Notes: generated by a model not told the origin, from the letters alone. 11,513 bases of DNA from Acidobacteriota bacterium (GCA_021827255.1 JAKAWO010000070.1:1-11513), one strand, 5' to 3'. Positions 1-9,662 are shown, numbered from the stretch's first letter. Translations and numbers: made by a program.

Positions 1-782
1 AGAAAAGACCCGAACCATCGAATGATCCAGTCGTCCGTAAAGACCAGCGAGAGCGCCAGCATGATGGGAATCGAAAGTTTGATGAAAAGTCGGAAACCGG
101 GATGCCGAATGTCGAAATTGGGCGCGAAGCGCGCTCCAGCGCGGCGCGCGCCGTAAATCTGCAAAAGGAAGTTGCCCGCCAGCGCCCCCGCCAACACGCC
201 GACGGAAAACCCGGTGATGCCGATGCGGGAGGCCAGCACCAGTCCGCCGGAAATAATCGCTAAATTGTAAATCACCGGCGCCAGCGACGGCACCAGGAAC
301 CGCGACTTGGCGTACTGCACCGCGCTCAGAATTCCGCCCAGGTAGAAGCAGAACTGCGCTGGCAGCATCAGCCGGGTCAGAAAGACGGTCTCGTCCCTTT
401 CGCCCGCCCTGAACCCCGGAGCGATCGCGGTCACGATCTGGGGCGCTAAAATCTCCCCGGCCAGAACCAGCACGATCAGCGCAATCCCCATCACGCTGAT
501 GACCGTTGAAAAGACATGCCAGCCTTCGTCTTCCTTCGATTCGGCGATGTACTTGGCGAATACGGGGATGAAGGTCACGCTGAGCGCCCCGCCCGCCACC
601 AGGTAATTCAGGAAATCGGGCAGCGTGAAGGCGGCGTTGTAGGCGTCGGTGGCGGCATTCACTCCGATCTCGTGCGCCACCGTCCATTGGCGGAAGAAAC
701 CCAGGAGCCGGCTGGCCAGCACGCCCGCCATGACAATGCCGGTCGAAAGCAGGACCTTCCGATTTAGCGATGAACTGGCCAT
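1..782 (-). CDS. murJ: Lipid II flippase MurJ (MviN family), N-terminal 260 residues, cut by window edge
   Basis: MurJ is a MOP-superfamily inner-membrane protein that flips lipid II to the periplasmic face for peptidoglycan synthesis. Reading leftward from an ATG at 782, the frame stays open to the edge. It gives hydrophobic helices with the family's N-terminal signature: SRLLGFFRQ at residues 24-32 aligns with the SRILG-type segment holding essential arginines in E. coli MurJ. ATDAYNAAF (44-52) carries the equivalent of Asp39, and GALSVTFIPVF (65-75) and APVIYNLAIISGG (168-180) are also typical. An in-frame TAA lies 7 codons upstream and no other start lies between, so the ATG is well fixed; AGGCGG just before it may serve as ribosome site. 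About half of the usual ~510 residues is present. It is the last gene of the leftward set, 139 nt after the zinc-ribbon gene, and may have its own promoter, though I see no convincing one. Confidence 0.95.
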   Translation of the reverse strand, partial: MASSSLNRKVLLSTGIVMAGVLASRLLGFFRQWTVAHEIGVNAATDAYNAAFTLPDFLNYLVAGGALSVTFIPVFAKYIAESKEDEGWHVFSTVISVMGIALIVLVLAGEILAPQIVTAIAPGFRAGERDETVFLTRLMLPAQFCFYLGGILSAVQYAKSRFLVPSLAPVIYNLAIISGGLVLASRIGITGFSVGVLAGALAGNFLLQIYGARRAGARFAPNFDIRHPGFRLFIKLSIPIMLALSLVFTDDWIIRWFGSF

Positions 783-862
783 AACCGCCGCCTGGAAGGT
801 TTACCACGATTGGCGGCGATTTAGCCAGCTATTGCCCCTCGTGGCTGAACGGCGACGCCCGC

Positions 863-878
863 GCCTTCCTCCGAAGGC
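863..878 (-). other. Short hairpin between zinc-ribbon gene and murJ
   Basis: In the leftward RNA, GCCUUC and GAAGGC form a perfect 6-bp stem closed by a GGAG loop. It lies 43 nt beyond the zinc-ribbon stop and about 80 nt before the murJ start. No U-run follows, so it is not a normal intrinsic terminator. A GGA in an apical loop is how CsrA/RsmA sites look, but a 6-bp stem in GC-rich DNA arises easily by chance. No protein-coding gene is apparent in the 783-921 gap. Confidence 0.3.
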
Positions 879-921
879 TCGCCCGCCGACCGCCTCCCTG
901 GAAGAAATCCTGCGAGGAATA

Positions 922-1287
922 TCAGGAATTCGATGTGGTGGGAAGAGGAAACCGGAGCCGGCAGTTGCGACAGCGCGCCATCCGCGGCCGGGCGAGAAGG
1001 CGCTCGTGCCAACGGCGCCTGGACCTTCTGAGGCCTGTGTGGCCGCATCGCGGACAGGTTACCTTGTCCTCGCCTCGATCGCCGGCTGGTGGGTCAGTCT
1101 CGGGAGCGGCGTCGGATTGGGACTCGGCTGCCGAGGAAGAATTTTTCGCAGTGGGTACCAGCCGCAGACGAAAGCAAGCCGCGCAACGGCGCAGCCGGTA
1201 GCCATGCCGCTTGGCGAGACGATAGAAGAAGCCGTGATAGACGGGATCGGTTTTGGTAGCGCCGCATTTGGGACAAGGAGAGGCCAC
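922..1287 (-). CDS. Small protein with two tandem zinc ribbons, function unknown
   Basis: This 121-residue protein holds two four-cysteine ribbons: Cys5/Cys8 with Cys35/Cys38, and Cys78/Cys81 with Cys106/Cys109. Each starts CPxCG, has a basic middle, and ends in a Cys-x2-Cys followed by an RLR-type tail (FRLRLVP after the first, RLRFPLP after the second), so the protein looks like an internal duplication. A Ser/Glu/Asp-rich linker of about 35 residues joins them. The second ribbon resembles short ribbon proteins of acidobacteria and cyanobacteria with an RRSRR...ER-LL spacer; that is recall, not a search. The start is GTG, as an in-frame TAA lies only four codons upstream and the first CPxC begins at residue 5. 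No Shine-Dalgarno is visible; a small hairpin ends one base before the GTG. Roles could include nucleic-acid or protein binding. The regular cysteine spacing makes the gene credible despite the odd start. Confidence 0.75.
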   Translation of the reverse strand: MASPCPKCGATKTDPVYHGFFYRLAKRHGYRLRRCAACFRLRLVPTAKNSSSAAESQSDAAPETDPPAGDRGEDKVTCPRCGHTGLRRSRRRWHERLLARPRMARCRNCRLRFPLPTTSNS

Positions 1288-1288
1288 A

Positions 1289-1305
1289 GGTAGATATTAA
1301 CTACC
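1289..1305 (-). other. Hairpin ending one base before the zinc-ribbon start codon
   Basis: Read leftward, GGTAG-TTAATAT-CTACC forms a perfect 5-bp stem with a 7-base AT-rich loop, and the GTG start of the zinc-ribbon gene follows after one T. No ribosome-binding site lies between. The loop contains TAATAT, which could also be a -10 element for a very short-leadered transcript, but no good -35 sits at 16-18 bp. Either reading would explain the missing Shine-Dalgarno; neither is proven. Confidence 0.3.
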
Positions 1306-1375
1306 AGAAAAGGTCGCCGAAGGCAATTCGCAAAACCCCAACCGCTCACCCTTGCCGATGAAGCCAGAGCTGATC

Positions 1376-2233
1376 TCACTTTACGCTGAGCACCGGGGCG
1401 GGCGAGTGGCGAATCACCCTCTCGACCGTCGTCCCGAAAAAAAGGCTTCCCAGAAAATTGCGGGGTTCCATCGCCAGCACAATGAGACTGGCGTGAAGGG
1501 TTTCCGCCGTGGTCACAATCTGCTCGGCAGGATTGCCGTGCCGTACGATCTCACGGAGTGAACAACGCTCCCGCAGCGCCGGGTTGACCCAATCGCAGAG
1601 GGATTTGCGCTCTTGCTCGAGTAACTCGGGGGGCTCGGATTCCGCCGCCACATGCACCACCATGATTTCCGCGCCGGTTGTCTCCGCCAGTTGTCCTGCC
1701 TGCTCGAGCGCTTTGCGGGAGGCGCCGCTATAGTCAACGGCGCAAAGAATCCGGCGAAGAACTCCCAACCCGGCGGCATTTCTAACCTGCGGCCCAACCG
1801 TGACCAGGGGCGCCTTAAGCTGGACGAGCACGCTCTCCATGACCGAGCCCAGCCGAATCTTGGTGAGGCCGGTCCGCCCGTGCGTGCCCATCACCACCAA
1901 CCCCGCGCCGAGTTCCTTGGTGGCGCGCAAGATGGCGCGAACGGGATCGTCCTCAACCACCCGCAGGGATCGCGAAACGCGCGGCGGCAGGTAGGCATCG
2001 GCGAAGCCGGCGAGGCGGCGTTCCGCCGCCTTCCGGCTCTGGCGGAGTTGAGCTTTCAGTGCTTGCGTCTGCGACGGCGTGAAATAGACCGGAGCGTCCA
2101 CAGGCTGAGCGTGCAGCGCGATCACCTCCGCCCCCAGCGACTCGGCCAGGTTCCCGGAGGTCCTCAGCGCCGCCGCCGAATAATCGCTGAAGTCCACCGG
2201 ACAAAGAATGCGCCGAGGTTCATCGAGAAACAT
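1376..2233 (-). CDS. Universal stress protein with two tandem Usp domains
   Basis: This cytoplasmic protein of 285 residues contains two UspA-like domains. Domain 1 (about residues 6-147) starts RRILCPVDFSDYS and carries the full ATP-binding motif G-x2-G-x9-G-S at Gly116-Thr-His-Gly119 and Gly129-Ser130. Domain 2 (about 159-285) starts RRILCAVDYSGAS but lacks the first two glycines (AMEP at 254-257) and keeps only GTT at 267-269, so it probably does not bind ATP in the usual way. I chose the ATG at 2233 because GGAGGT lies 4 bases upstream. The in-frame GTG codons at 2245 and 2239 would put that site inside the coding region. Usp tandem proteins act in stress survival, and many bind ATP as dimers or pseudo-dimers. 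It follows the DUF2892 gene by 63 nt and is probably the last gene of the efflux operon. Confidence 0.93.
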   Translation of the reverse strand: MFLDEPRRILCPVDFSDYSAAALRTSGNLAESLGAEVIALHAQPVDAPVYFTPSQTQALKAQLRQSRKAAERRLAGFADAYLPPRVSRSLRVVEDDPVRAILRATKELGAGLVVMGTHGRTGLTKIRLGSVMESVLVQLKAPLVTVGPQVRNAAGLGVLRRILCAVDYSGASRKALEQAGQLAETTGAEIMVVHVAAESEPPELLEQERKSLCDWVNPALRERCSLREIVRHGNPAEQIVTTAETLHASLIVLAMEPRNFLGSLFFGTTVERVIRHSPAPVLSVK

Positions 2234-2237
2234 AAGC

Positions 2238-2243
2238 ACCTCC
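2238..2243 (-). promoter_or_regulatory. Ribosome-binding site that sets the Usp start
   Basis: GGAGGT on the minus strand, 4 bases before the ATG at 2233. It decides between that ATG and the upstream in-frame GTG codons at 2245 and 2239, which overlap or closely abut it. Confidence 0.75.
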
Positions 2244-2296
2244 ACCGCGTGCCAAGTAGCATCGCCAACTTGCCGTCGGAAGCTGTCGGGGCGGCG

Positions 2297-2485
2297 CTAC
2301 GACCGCGCGCCCAGCCGGCGCAGCAAGAGCATCATCGGGCACCAGTTCGTGAACGCGGATTGAATCAGATTCACCGCGACGAAGCCCGTCAACCAGAGCC
2401 ATGCAGGGTTCGCAAAATAACCCAGCAACAAACTCGCCAGCACAAAAGTTCCGGCGATCAACCGAAGCCAGCGATTCAAATCCAT
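2297..2485 (-). CDS. DUF2892 / YgaP-like small inner-membrane protein
   Basis: This 62-residue protein has two predicted membrane helices (about residues 7-24 and 28-47) and the family's C-terminal signature VNLIQSAFTNWCPMMLLLRRLG, with Cys49-Pro50 just after the second helix. DUF2892 occurs alone, as here, or fused to a rhodanese domain as in E. coli YgaP; this copy has no rhodanese part. Its role is not established; the Cys-Pro invites a redox or sulfur-related guess but that is inference. A perfect AGGAGG sits 5 bases before the ATG. It lies 33 nt after the RND permease stop and 63 nt before the Usp start, so it is very probably co-transcribed. The length is normal for a stand-alone family member. 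Confidence 0.9.
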   Translation of the reverse strand: MDLNRWLRLIAGTFVLASLLLGYFANPAWLWLTGFVAVNLIQSAFTNWCPMMLLLRRLGARS

Positions 2486-2490
2486 GACTT

Positions 2491-2496
2491 CCTCCT
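2491..2496 (-). promoter_or_regulatory. Consensus ribosome-binding site of the DUF2892 gene
   Basis: AGGAGG on the minus strand with a 5-base spacer to the ATG at 2485. It supports translation of this short gene independently of the upstream permease. Confidence 0.75.
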
Positions 2497-2518
2497 TGCC
2501 TTCACTTTTCAGCAGCCT

Positions 2519-5748
<3,230 letters not shown>

Positions 5749-5752
<4 letters not shown>

Positions 5753-6900
5753 TGCCCCTCCAGGCGCGCGCCGTCGCTCAAGCGAGCGATTCCAGAAACC
5801 GCGACTCGATCCCCCTCCGTCAAGCCGGAGAGAACTTCCACCCGGTCTCCGAAAGTCCGGCCGGTTTTAACCAGGCGGTATTCCACGACACCGTCGGGAT
5901 GAACTACAAAAACCCCCTCGAGCTCACCCCGTTCCACCAGGGCCGATGCCGGTACGGTCAGCAGCTTCTCCTCGCCCACCGGAAACTCCGCCGTCCCGTA
6001 ATCGCCCGAGCTGCACCCGCAATTTTGGGGCAAGGCGATTTTGATGAGGAACGTGCGGCTGGCCGGATCAGCGGCGGGAACGGCTTCCTCGATTTGCCCT
6101 TGGAAGTCGGTGTGGCGCAGGCGAACGCCGACAAACTCGCCGACATGCGCCAGCCCCCAAAATTTTTCTGGCAGACTGGCTTGCAGGCGAAAATGCGTGG
6201 GATCTTCAACCGTTAAGATCGGCGTGCCCGGCATGACCAGCGTGCCCGCGTCCACCGATTTGGCCGTCACCATGCCATTGAGGGGGGAAACAATGCGAGA
6301 ATAACTGAACGCCGTCCGCGCCGCCGCGGCCTCGGACTGAGCTTGGCGGCGCTCGGCCTCCATCTGTTTCTCTTTGGCTTCGAGCCCCGCTTGGCGCGCG
6401 ATCGCCGCCTGGTAGTTGGCATTCGCTTGATCGAACTCTGCGCGGCTGACCGAATCTTCGGCCAGCAAGGCTTGGTAGCGGCGGTAGGTCAGCCCGGCGA
6501 GCCTTCGCTGAGCTTTGGCAGCCTGGAGGGCCTGCTCGACTTCGGTCATCCCGTAGGAACTTTGCTCAGTGCCGGCCTGGGCCGCGGCCAACTGCGCCCG
6601 CACGCTTCGATCGTCCAAAAGCGCCAGCACTTGCCCACGCCGCACCTCATCGCCTGGACGCACATAAATCGCTCGGACCACTCCGCTGATCTGCGCCCCC
6701 AAAACGCTCGTGGTGGCGGATTGCACGGTTCCCGAGGCGTTGTAGTATTCCGCCGTCGGCTCAAAATGAACCGTCTGAACGCTCGCTCCGGTGACCACAG
6801 GAGGCACGGGTTTGCTCTGAGGTTGGCGGGAGCCGCAGCCGGCCAACAGCATTGTCCCTCCTACAACCAGGGCGGCGGTTTGATAGGGGCGATTCTTCAT
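5749..6900 (-). CDS. RND periplasmic adaptor lipoprotein (membrane fusion protein)
   Basis: This 383-residue adaptor would link the RND pump to the outer-membrane channel. The N-terminus has a basic start, a hydrophobic stretch and the lipobox LLAGC, giving a lipidated Cys22 that anchors it to the inner membrane. The order is typical: first half of the lipoyl-like domain (about 68-97, IYVRPGDEVRRGQVLALLDD), an Ala/Gln-rich coiled-coil hairpin (about 98-198), the second lipoyl half (about 203-233, with SPLNGMVTAKSVDAGTLV), a beta-barrel domain, and a membrane-proximal domain to the end. Within the beta-barrel region, Asn293-Cys294-Gly-Cys296 replaces the loop that usually reads like LRPGMYG, leaving two unusual cysteines in the periplasm. 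It starts 9 nt after the channel gene stop and its TGA overlaps the permease ATG. A GAGGG precedes the ATG. Confidence 0.94.
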
Positions 6901-6909
6901 GATGGTCCC

Positions 6910-8292
6910 TCACGGTTTGGTTTGCTGGGTCACGACCTTTGAACCGGGCGCCAGCCGGCCCGTAGCGAGATCGAGCGAGGCCGCCGCCAGCCGGTAGTGA
7001 TAAACGGCGTTTAGATGGTCCCGCTCGGCGGAAGTCTCCGCCGTCTCCGCGCTCAGAAGGTCGGTCATCGTCGCCAAGCCGCTTTCATAGCGGTTGCGCA
7101 GAATGCGCAGGCTTTCCTTAGCCTCCGCCGCCGACCGGCGCGTGACCTCCATGCTCTGACGCGCCGCGTTGAGATTCAAAAACGCCTCCTCCACCTGGAG
7201 TCGAACCTGCGCCGCCATCTGCTGCTGCATCGCTTCCGATTGCAACTTCCGTGCTTGCGCTTCCTGAAGGCGGGCGCGGTCGGCCCCGCCGTTGAAGACG
7301 TTGAAAGTGAGCGTCGCTCCGGCGATCCAGTTGTTTCCCCCGCGCGTCGCGAACGTCTGATGGTCGTCTTCCCAGGAGCTAAACAGGCCAATCTGCGGAA
7401 GGAACGCGCGGCGCGCCATGCTCACGCCATTGGCCGTTCTCCTCTCGGCCAGCGTCGCCTGTCGGTAATCCGGCCGGTGGGCCAGGGCGTATTGCTGCTG
7501 CTCGGCCAACGTTCCCGCCGCGAAATGGGTTTCGCTGAACCGCCCTTCGGCTTCCGTCGGCGCGTTTTCCGGCAGCCCAATCGCTACGTTGAGCGCCGCC
7601 TGAGCGATTGCTAACCCGTTTCGCGCGCTAATGAGGCCCTCCTGGGCGGCCGCCAGTTGCACCTGCGCGCTCAAAACGTCGGAGGGAACGGTCAAACCCT
7701 GTCGCTCGCGAGCCTGCGCCTGCGCCAAGTCGGCGCTCGTCATGGTGACAGCAGCTTCGGCGACGCGGACATTTTCGCGCCCCAGCAATTCATCAAAGAA
7801 GGCCCGCGCAACCCCGAAGATCACCTCCTGCCCGGCGCGCTGGCGGCCCTGCTGGGCGCTTTCCGAGCTCAGCCGCGCGTCTTGAATCCGGCGGCCGGTT
7901 TCCCCCGCGTCATACAAAGGCATCGAGGCGCTGAACTGCGTGCGGAAATTGTCGAGCGGTGGCGGAACGTTAAGAAAACCCAAGGCGAAATTCCGCGCCG
8001 TGAATTGCCGTTGCGTCAGCAGGCTGCCGAAAACGTAAACGGGATTGTTGCCCCGCGTGAACCCTTCGGAAAAATCCACCCGCGGATACCGGCCGGCCTT
8101 GGCCATCGCAATCGTTCGCCGCACCGCCTCCGCGTAAGCGTCCGCCGCATGGACGGCGGGATTCTTTTGGAGCGCCAGCGCCACCGCTTGTCGGAGCGTC
8201 AGCTTGTTTTCGGGTTGCTTCTGGGCGCGCAGGAGAGACGAAGCACCGAGAGCGCAGCTAAGCGCCACGAGAGCGAGTCGAAATGGCCTCAT
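6910..8292 (-). CDS. TolC-family outer-membrane efflux channel
   Basis: This 460-residue outer-membrane factor would be a trimer forming the exit duct of the tripartite pump. The N-terminus looks like a Sec signal peptide (MRPFRLALVALSCALGASS, cleavage probably near LRAQ at 21-24). Two OEP repeats follow: the first opens with LTLRQAVALALQKNPAV and contains SMPLYDAGETGRRI; the second has LTFNVFNGGADRARLQEA and RYESGLATMTDLLSAE. Those segments are the usual strand-turn-helix boundaries of TolC, and the long Ala/Gln/Arg helices between them fit the periplasmic tunnel. No Cys lies at the cleavage point, so it is probably not a lipoprotein like OprM. Its ATG overlaps the OsmC stop by 4 bp (ATGA), with GGGAG seven bases upstream. 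Confidence 0.94.
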   Translation of the reverse strand: MRPFRLALVALSCALGASSLLRAQKQPENKLTLRQAVALALQKNPAVHAADAYAEAVRRTIAMAKAGRYPRVDFSEGFTRGNNPVYVFGSLLTQRQFTARNFALGFLNVPPPLDNFRTQFSASMPLYDAGETGRRIQDARLSSESAQQGRQRAGQEVIFGVARAFFDELLGRENVRVAEAAVTMTSADLAQAQARERQGLTVPSDVLSAQVQLAAAQEGLISARNGLAIAQAALNVAIGLPENAPTEAEGRFSETHFAAGTLAEQQQYALAHRPDYRQATLAERRTANGVSMARRAFLPQIGLFSSWEDDHQTFATRGGNNWIAGATLTFNVFNGGADRARLQEAQARKLQSEAMQQQMAAQVRLQVEEAFLNLNAARQSMEVTRRSAAEAKESLRILRNRYESGLATMTDLLSAETAETSAERDHLNAVYHYRLAAASLDLATGRLAPGSKVVTQQTKP

Positions 8293-8738
8293 TCGCGCGC
8301 TCCCACGGGCTTTTCGGGGTCGCCGACCGGTTCGATTTCAAAGCAGTGCTCGATGCGCGCCGTGTGCCCCATCATCGCGCTGACCGAGCAATACTTGGTC
8401 TCTGAAAGCTCGATTGCGCGCCGCGCGGCCTCCGGGTCAATCCGGCCGCGCAGGCGATGCTTAATCTCAATATGGGTAAAATAATGAGGCGGCTCAGCGC
8501 GCTGCTCGGCGCGCAGCTCGACGCTGTAACCCGCCACGACTTGGCGCTTTTTACGGAGAATGCCGATCACGTCAAAAGCTGTGCATCCTCCGAGCGCCAG
8601 CAGCGCGGCCTCGATCGGTTTGGGACCGCCCGTGCCCTGTGCGTCATCCAGCACCATGACGTGGCCTGAACCCGATTCGGCTGTGAATCGCCTTCCCGTG
8701 CCTTCAATCGTCACAAGCTCAAGCTTGCCTTGCACCAT
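8289..8738 (-). CDS. OsmC/Ohr-family thiol peroxidase-like protein
   Basis: This is a 149-residue cytoplasmic protein of the OsmC fold, a family that reduces organic hydroperoxides with a reactive cysteine pair. Both cysteines are present: Cys52 in ALLALGGCTAF and Cys117 in SETKYCSVSAMM. Glu43 in GGPKPIEA matches the conserved P-x-E before the first cysteine. It resembles the YhfA-like branch more than classical Ohr, judging by the GTGGPKP segment and the KYCSVS context; this is recall. I set the start at the ATG at 8738, with GGGGAGG ending 10 bases upstream; a GTG at 8744 is an alternative. An open frame to 8819 would add a tail unlike the family. It is the first gene of the efflux operon, coupled to the TolC-family gene by ATGA. 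The reductant and true substrate are unknown. Confidence 0.9.
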   Translation of the reverse strand: MVQGKLELVTIEGTGRRFTAESGSGHVMVLDDAQGTGGPKPIEAALLALGGCTAFDVIGILRKKRQVVAGYSVELRAEQRAEPPHYFTHIEIKHRLRGRIDPEAARRAIELSETKYCSVSAMMGHTARIEHCFEIEPVGDPEKPVGARE

Positions 8739-8757
8739 GGCCACTTTGCCTCCCCGA

Positions 8758-8767
8758 AAGACGTCTT
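8758..8767. promoter_or_regulatory. 10-bp palindrome upstream of the OsmC ribosome site
   Basis: AAGACGTCTT is a perfect palindrome 19 bp before the OsmC ATG, just beyond its Shine-Dalgarno. It might be a half of a regulator site. A lone 10-bp palindrome is weak evidence, strengthened a little by the larger repeat 10 bp away. Confidence 0.3.
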
Positions 8768-8777
8768 CTCTCCTCCG

Positions 8778-8810
8778 TGGCAGTGATTCCGTCTCCGCTG
8801 CCCACTGCCA
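8778..8810. promoter_or_regulatory. Inverted repeat TGGCAGTG-N17-CACTGCCA, candidate operator of the efflux operon
   Basis: Two perfect 8-bp arms (8778-8785 and 8803-8810) are separated by 17 bp, centred about 56 bp before the OsmC start. The 25-bp repeat-to-repeat distance, a little over two helical turns, suits a dimeric or paired-dimer regulator binding one face of the DNA. It could also form a leader hairpin if transcription starts upstream. No regulator gene of TetR, MarR or MerR type is next to it; the only regulator nearby is the divergent ECF sigma gene. Confidence 0.45.
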
Positions 8811-8964
8811 TAAATGCAATTGGCGTGAAAAGGTAACAACGCCGCGCCCTGGTTCTGAAGAATTCGGCGATTTCCACCGCCCTGGCCCAATTCAGGCAGG
8901 CTCCGCCAAGGATTAACCCCGTGGGGGTCAGCGGCGTAAGTGCTAGAATGGGTTGAGGCTTGGC

Positions 8965-9576
8965 ATGAATGACCAGATCGAGCAGGCCGTCCAGAACCTG
9001 AAGGCGGGTGATGAAGATCAAATTCGCCAAGCCCTGGTGGGACTAACGGCGAGCGCTTTCGGCTTTGCCAAGAAGGTTTGCGGCAACGAAGAGGATGCGG
9101 AAGATATCGCGCAGGAGACGATGATTCAATTTACGCAAGTGTTTGATAATTTTTCCGACCCTCGCGGGCTGGGGGTGTGGCTCTACAAGGTTGCTAAAAC
9201 TCGCTGTCTGATGAGCCGCCGAAACAGCAAATTTGCCCCCGCCCACACCCTTTCCCTCGACCAGTTGATGCCCTCCTCGGAGGAAACATCGGCGCTGGCT
9301 GAAAAGCCCTGGCGCGTGAGCCCGGAGGAGTTGGTTTTGCGGAAAGAGCTCCGCGCCGAGCTCGAGCGGGCCATCCTGAGCTTGCCCGAGCGCTATCGGC
9401 AGGTCTTAGTCCTTCGCGACATGGAGGAGCTGGATACGGAGGAGGTCGCCGAGGTTCTCGGTATTTCGCCGGCCACCGTTAAGATGCGCCTCCATCGCGC
9501 CCGCGCCCATGTGCGCAACCAGCTCGGAAACTACTTCGGTTCAGTCTCGGATGCAAGGCGCGCGCGCGACCGCTAA
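8965..9576 (+). CDS. ECF-type RNA polymerase sigma factor
   Basis: This protein of 203 residues has the two conserved ECF domains. Sigma-2 spans about 24-90, with NEEDAEDIAQETMIQF (41-56) and the promoter-melting part ending in TRCLMSRRNSKF. Sigma-4 spans about 133-182, with LPERYRQVLVLRDMEEL followed by the helix-turn-helix TEEVAEVLGISPATVKMRLHRAR (158-180). The linker of some 40 residues is acidic and Ser/Pro-rich. I chose the ATG at 8965 with GAGG six bases upstream; an in-frame TTG at 8953 would overlap that site. No anti-sigma gene with the usual zinc-binding or membrane-anchored domain follows: the next 160 nt hold only a hairpin and the greA promoter. It faces away from the OsmC/RND operon, which makes that operon a reasonable target, but no clear ECF-type promoter (GGAAC/CGTC) is visible there. 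Confidence 0.92.
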   Translation: MNDQIEQAVQNLKAGDEDQIRQALVGLTASAFGFAKKVCGNEEDAEDIAQETMIQFTQVFDNFSDPRGLGVWLYKVAKTRCLMSRRNSKFAPAHTLSLDQLMPSSEETSALAEKPWRVSPEELVLRKELRAELERAILSLPERYRQVLVLRDMEELDTEEVAEVLGISPATVKMRLHRARAHVRNQLGNYFGSVSDARRARDR

Positions 9577-9662
9577 AGATTGGAAACGCCATTTCCCTCC
9601 CGGCCTGAGAAGATCATGGCCGTCCGGAGCGCCTTGTTTCAACGTTCAGCAAAATGGCGAGG

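Larger units (their letters stand above)
8739..8964. other. Divergent intergenic region between osmC-like and ECF sigma genes
   Basis: These 226 nt must contain the start signals for both directions. Rightward, TAGAAT at 8944-8949 looks like a -10 element for the sigma gene but has no recognisable -35 at 16-18 bp; ACCCC-GTG-GGGGT at 8916-8928 covers the place where one would be. Leftward, TTGTTA (8839-8834) is a possible -35 with only poor -10 matches (ATTTAT or CATTTA) beyond it. Two palindromes, listed separately, lie between that element and the OsmC start. Minus-strand open frames across the gap carry no family features. Confidence 0.5.

Noticed and set aside
821..1048. Minus-strand frame of 75 codons between the zinc-ribbon gene and murJ, possibly a frameshifted extension
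   Set aside because: It overlaps the second zinc ribbon in another frame and its extra part has no recognisable content. The zinc-ribbon protein ends naturally after the second ribbon.
649..1293. Open frame of 214 codons on the plus strand
   Set aside because: It overlaps murJ and the zinc-ribbon gene antisense. Its translation shows no membrane, motif or repeat pattern, whereas the opposite strand gives MurJ signatures and eight ordered cysteines.
2234..2296. TTGGCACG before the Usp gene, considered as a sigma-54 -24 element
   Set aside because: No GC lies at the required spacing for a -12 element, so the match is partial and likely accidental.
8739..8819. N-terminal extension of the OsmC protein by 27 residues
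   Set aside because: The added residues do not resemble the family, would include the Shine-Dalgarno and one palindrome as coding sequence, and would make the protein longer than usual.
8810..8839. Leftward promoter TTGTTA with CATTTA or ATTTAT for the OsmC operon
   Set aside because: The -10 candidates match consensus at only two or three positions, so it is not listed as a promoter.
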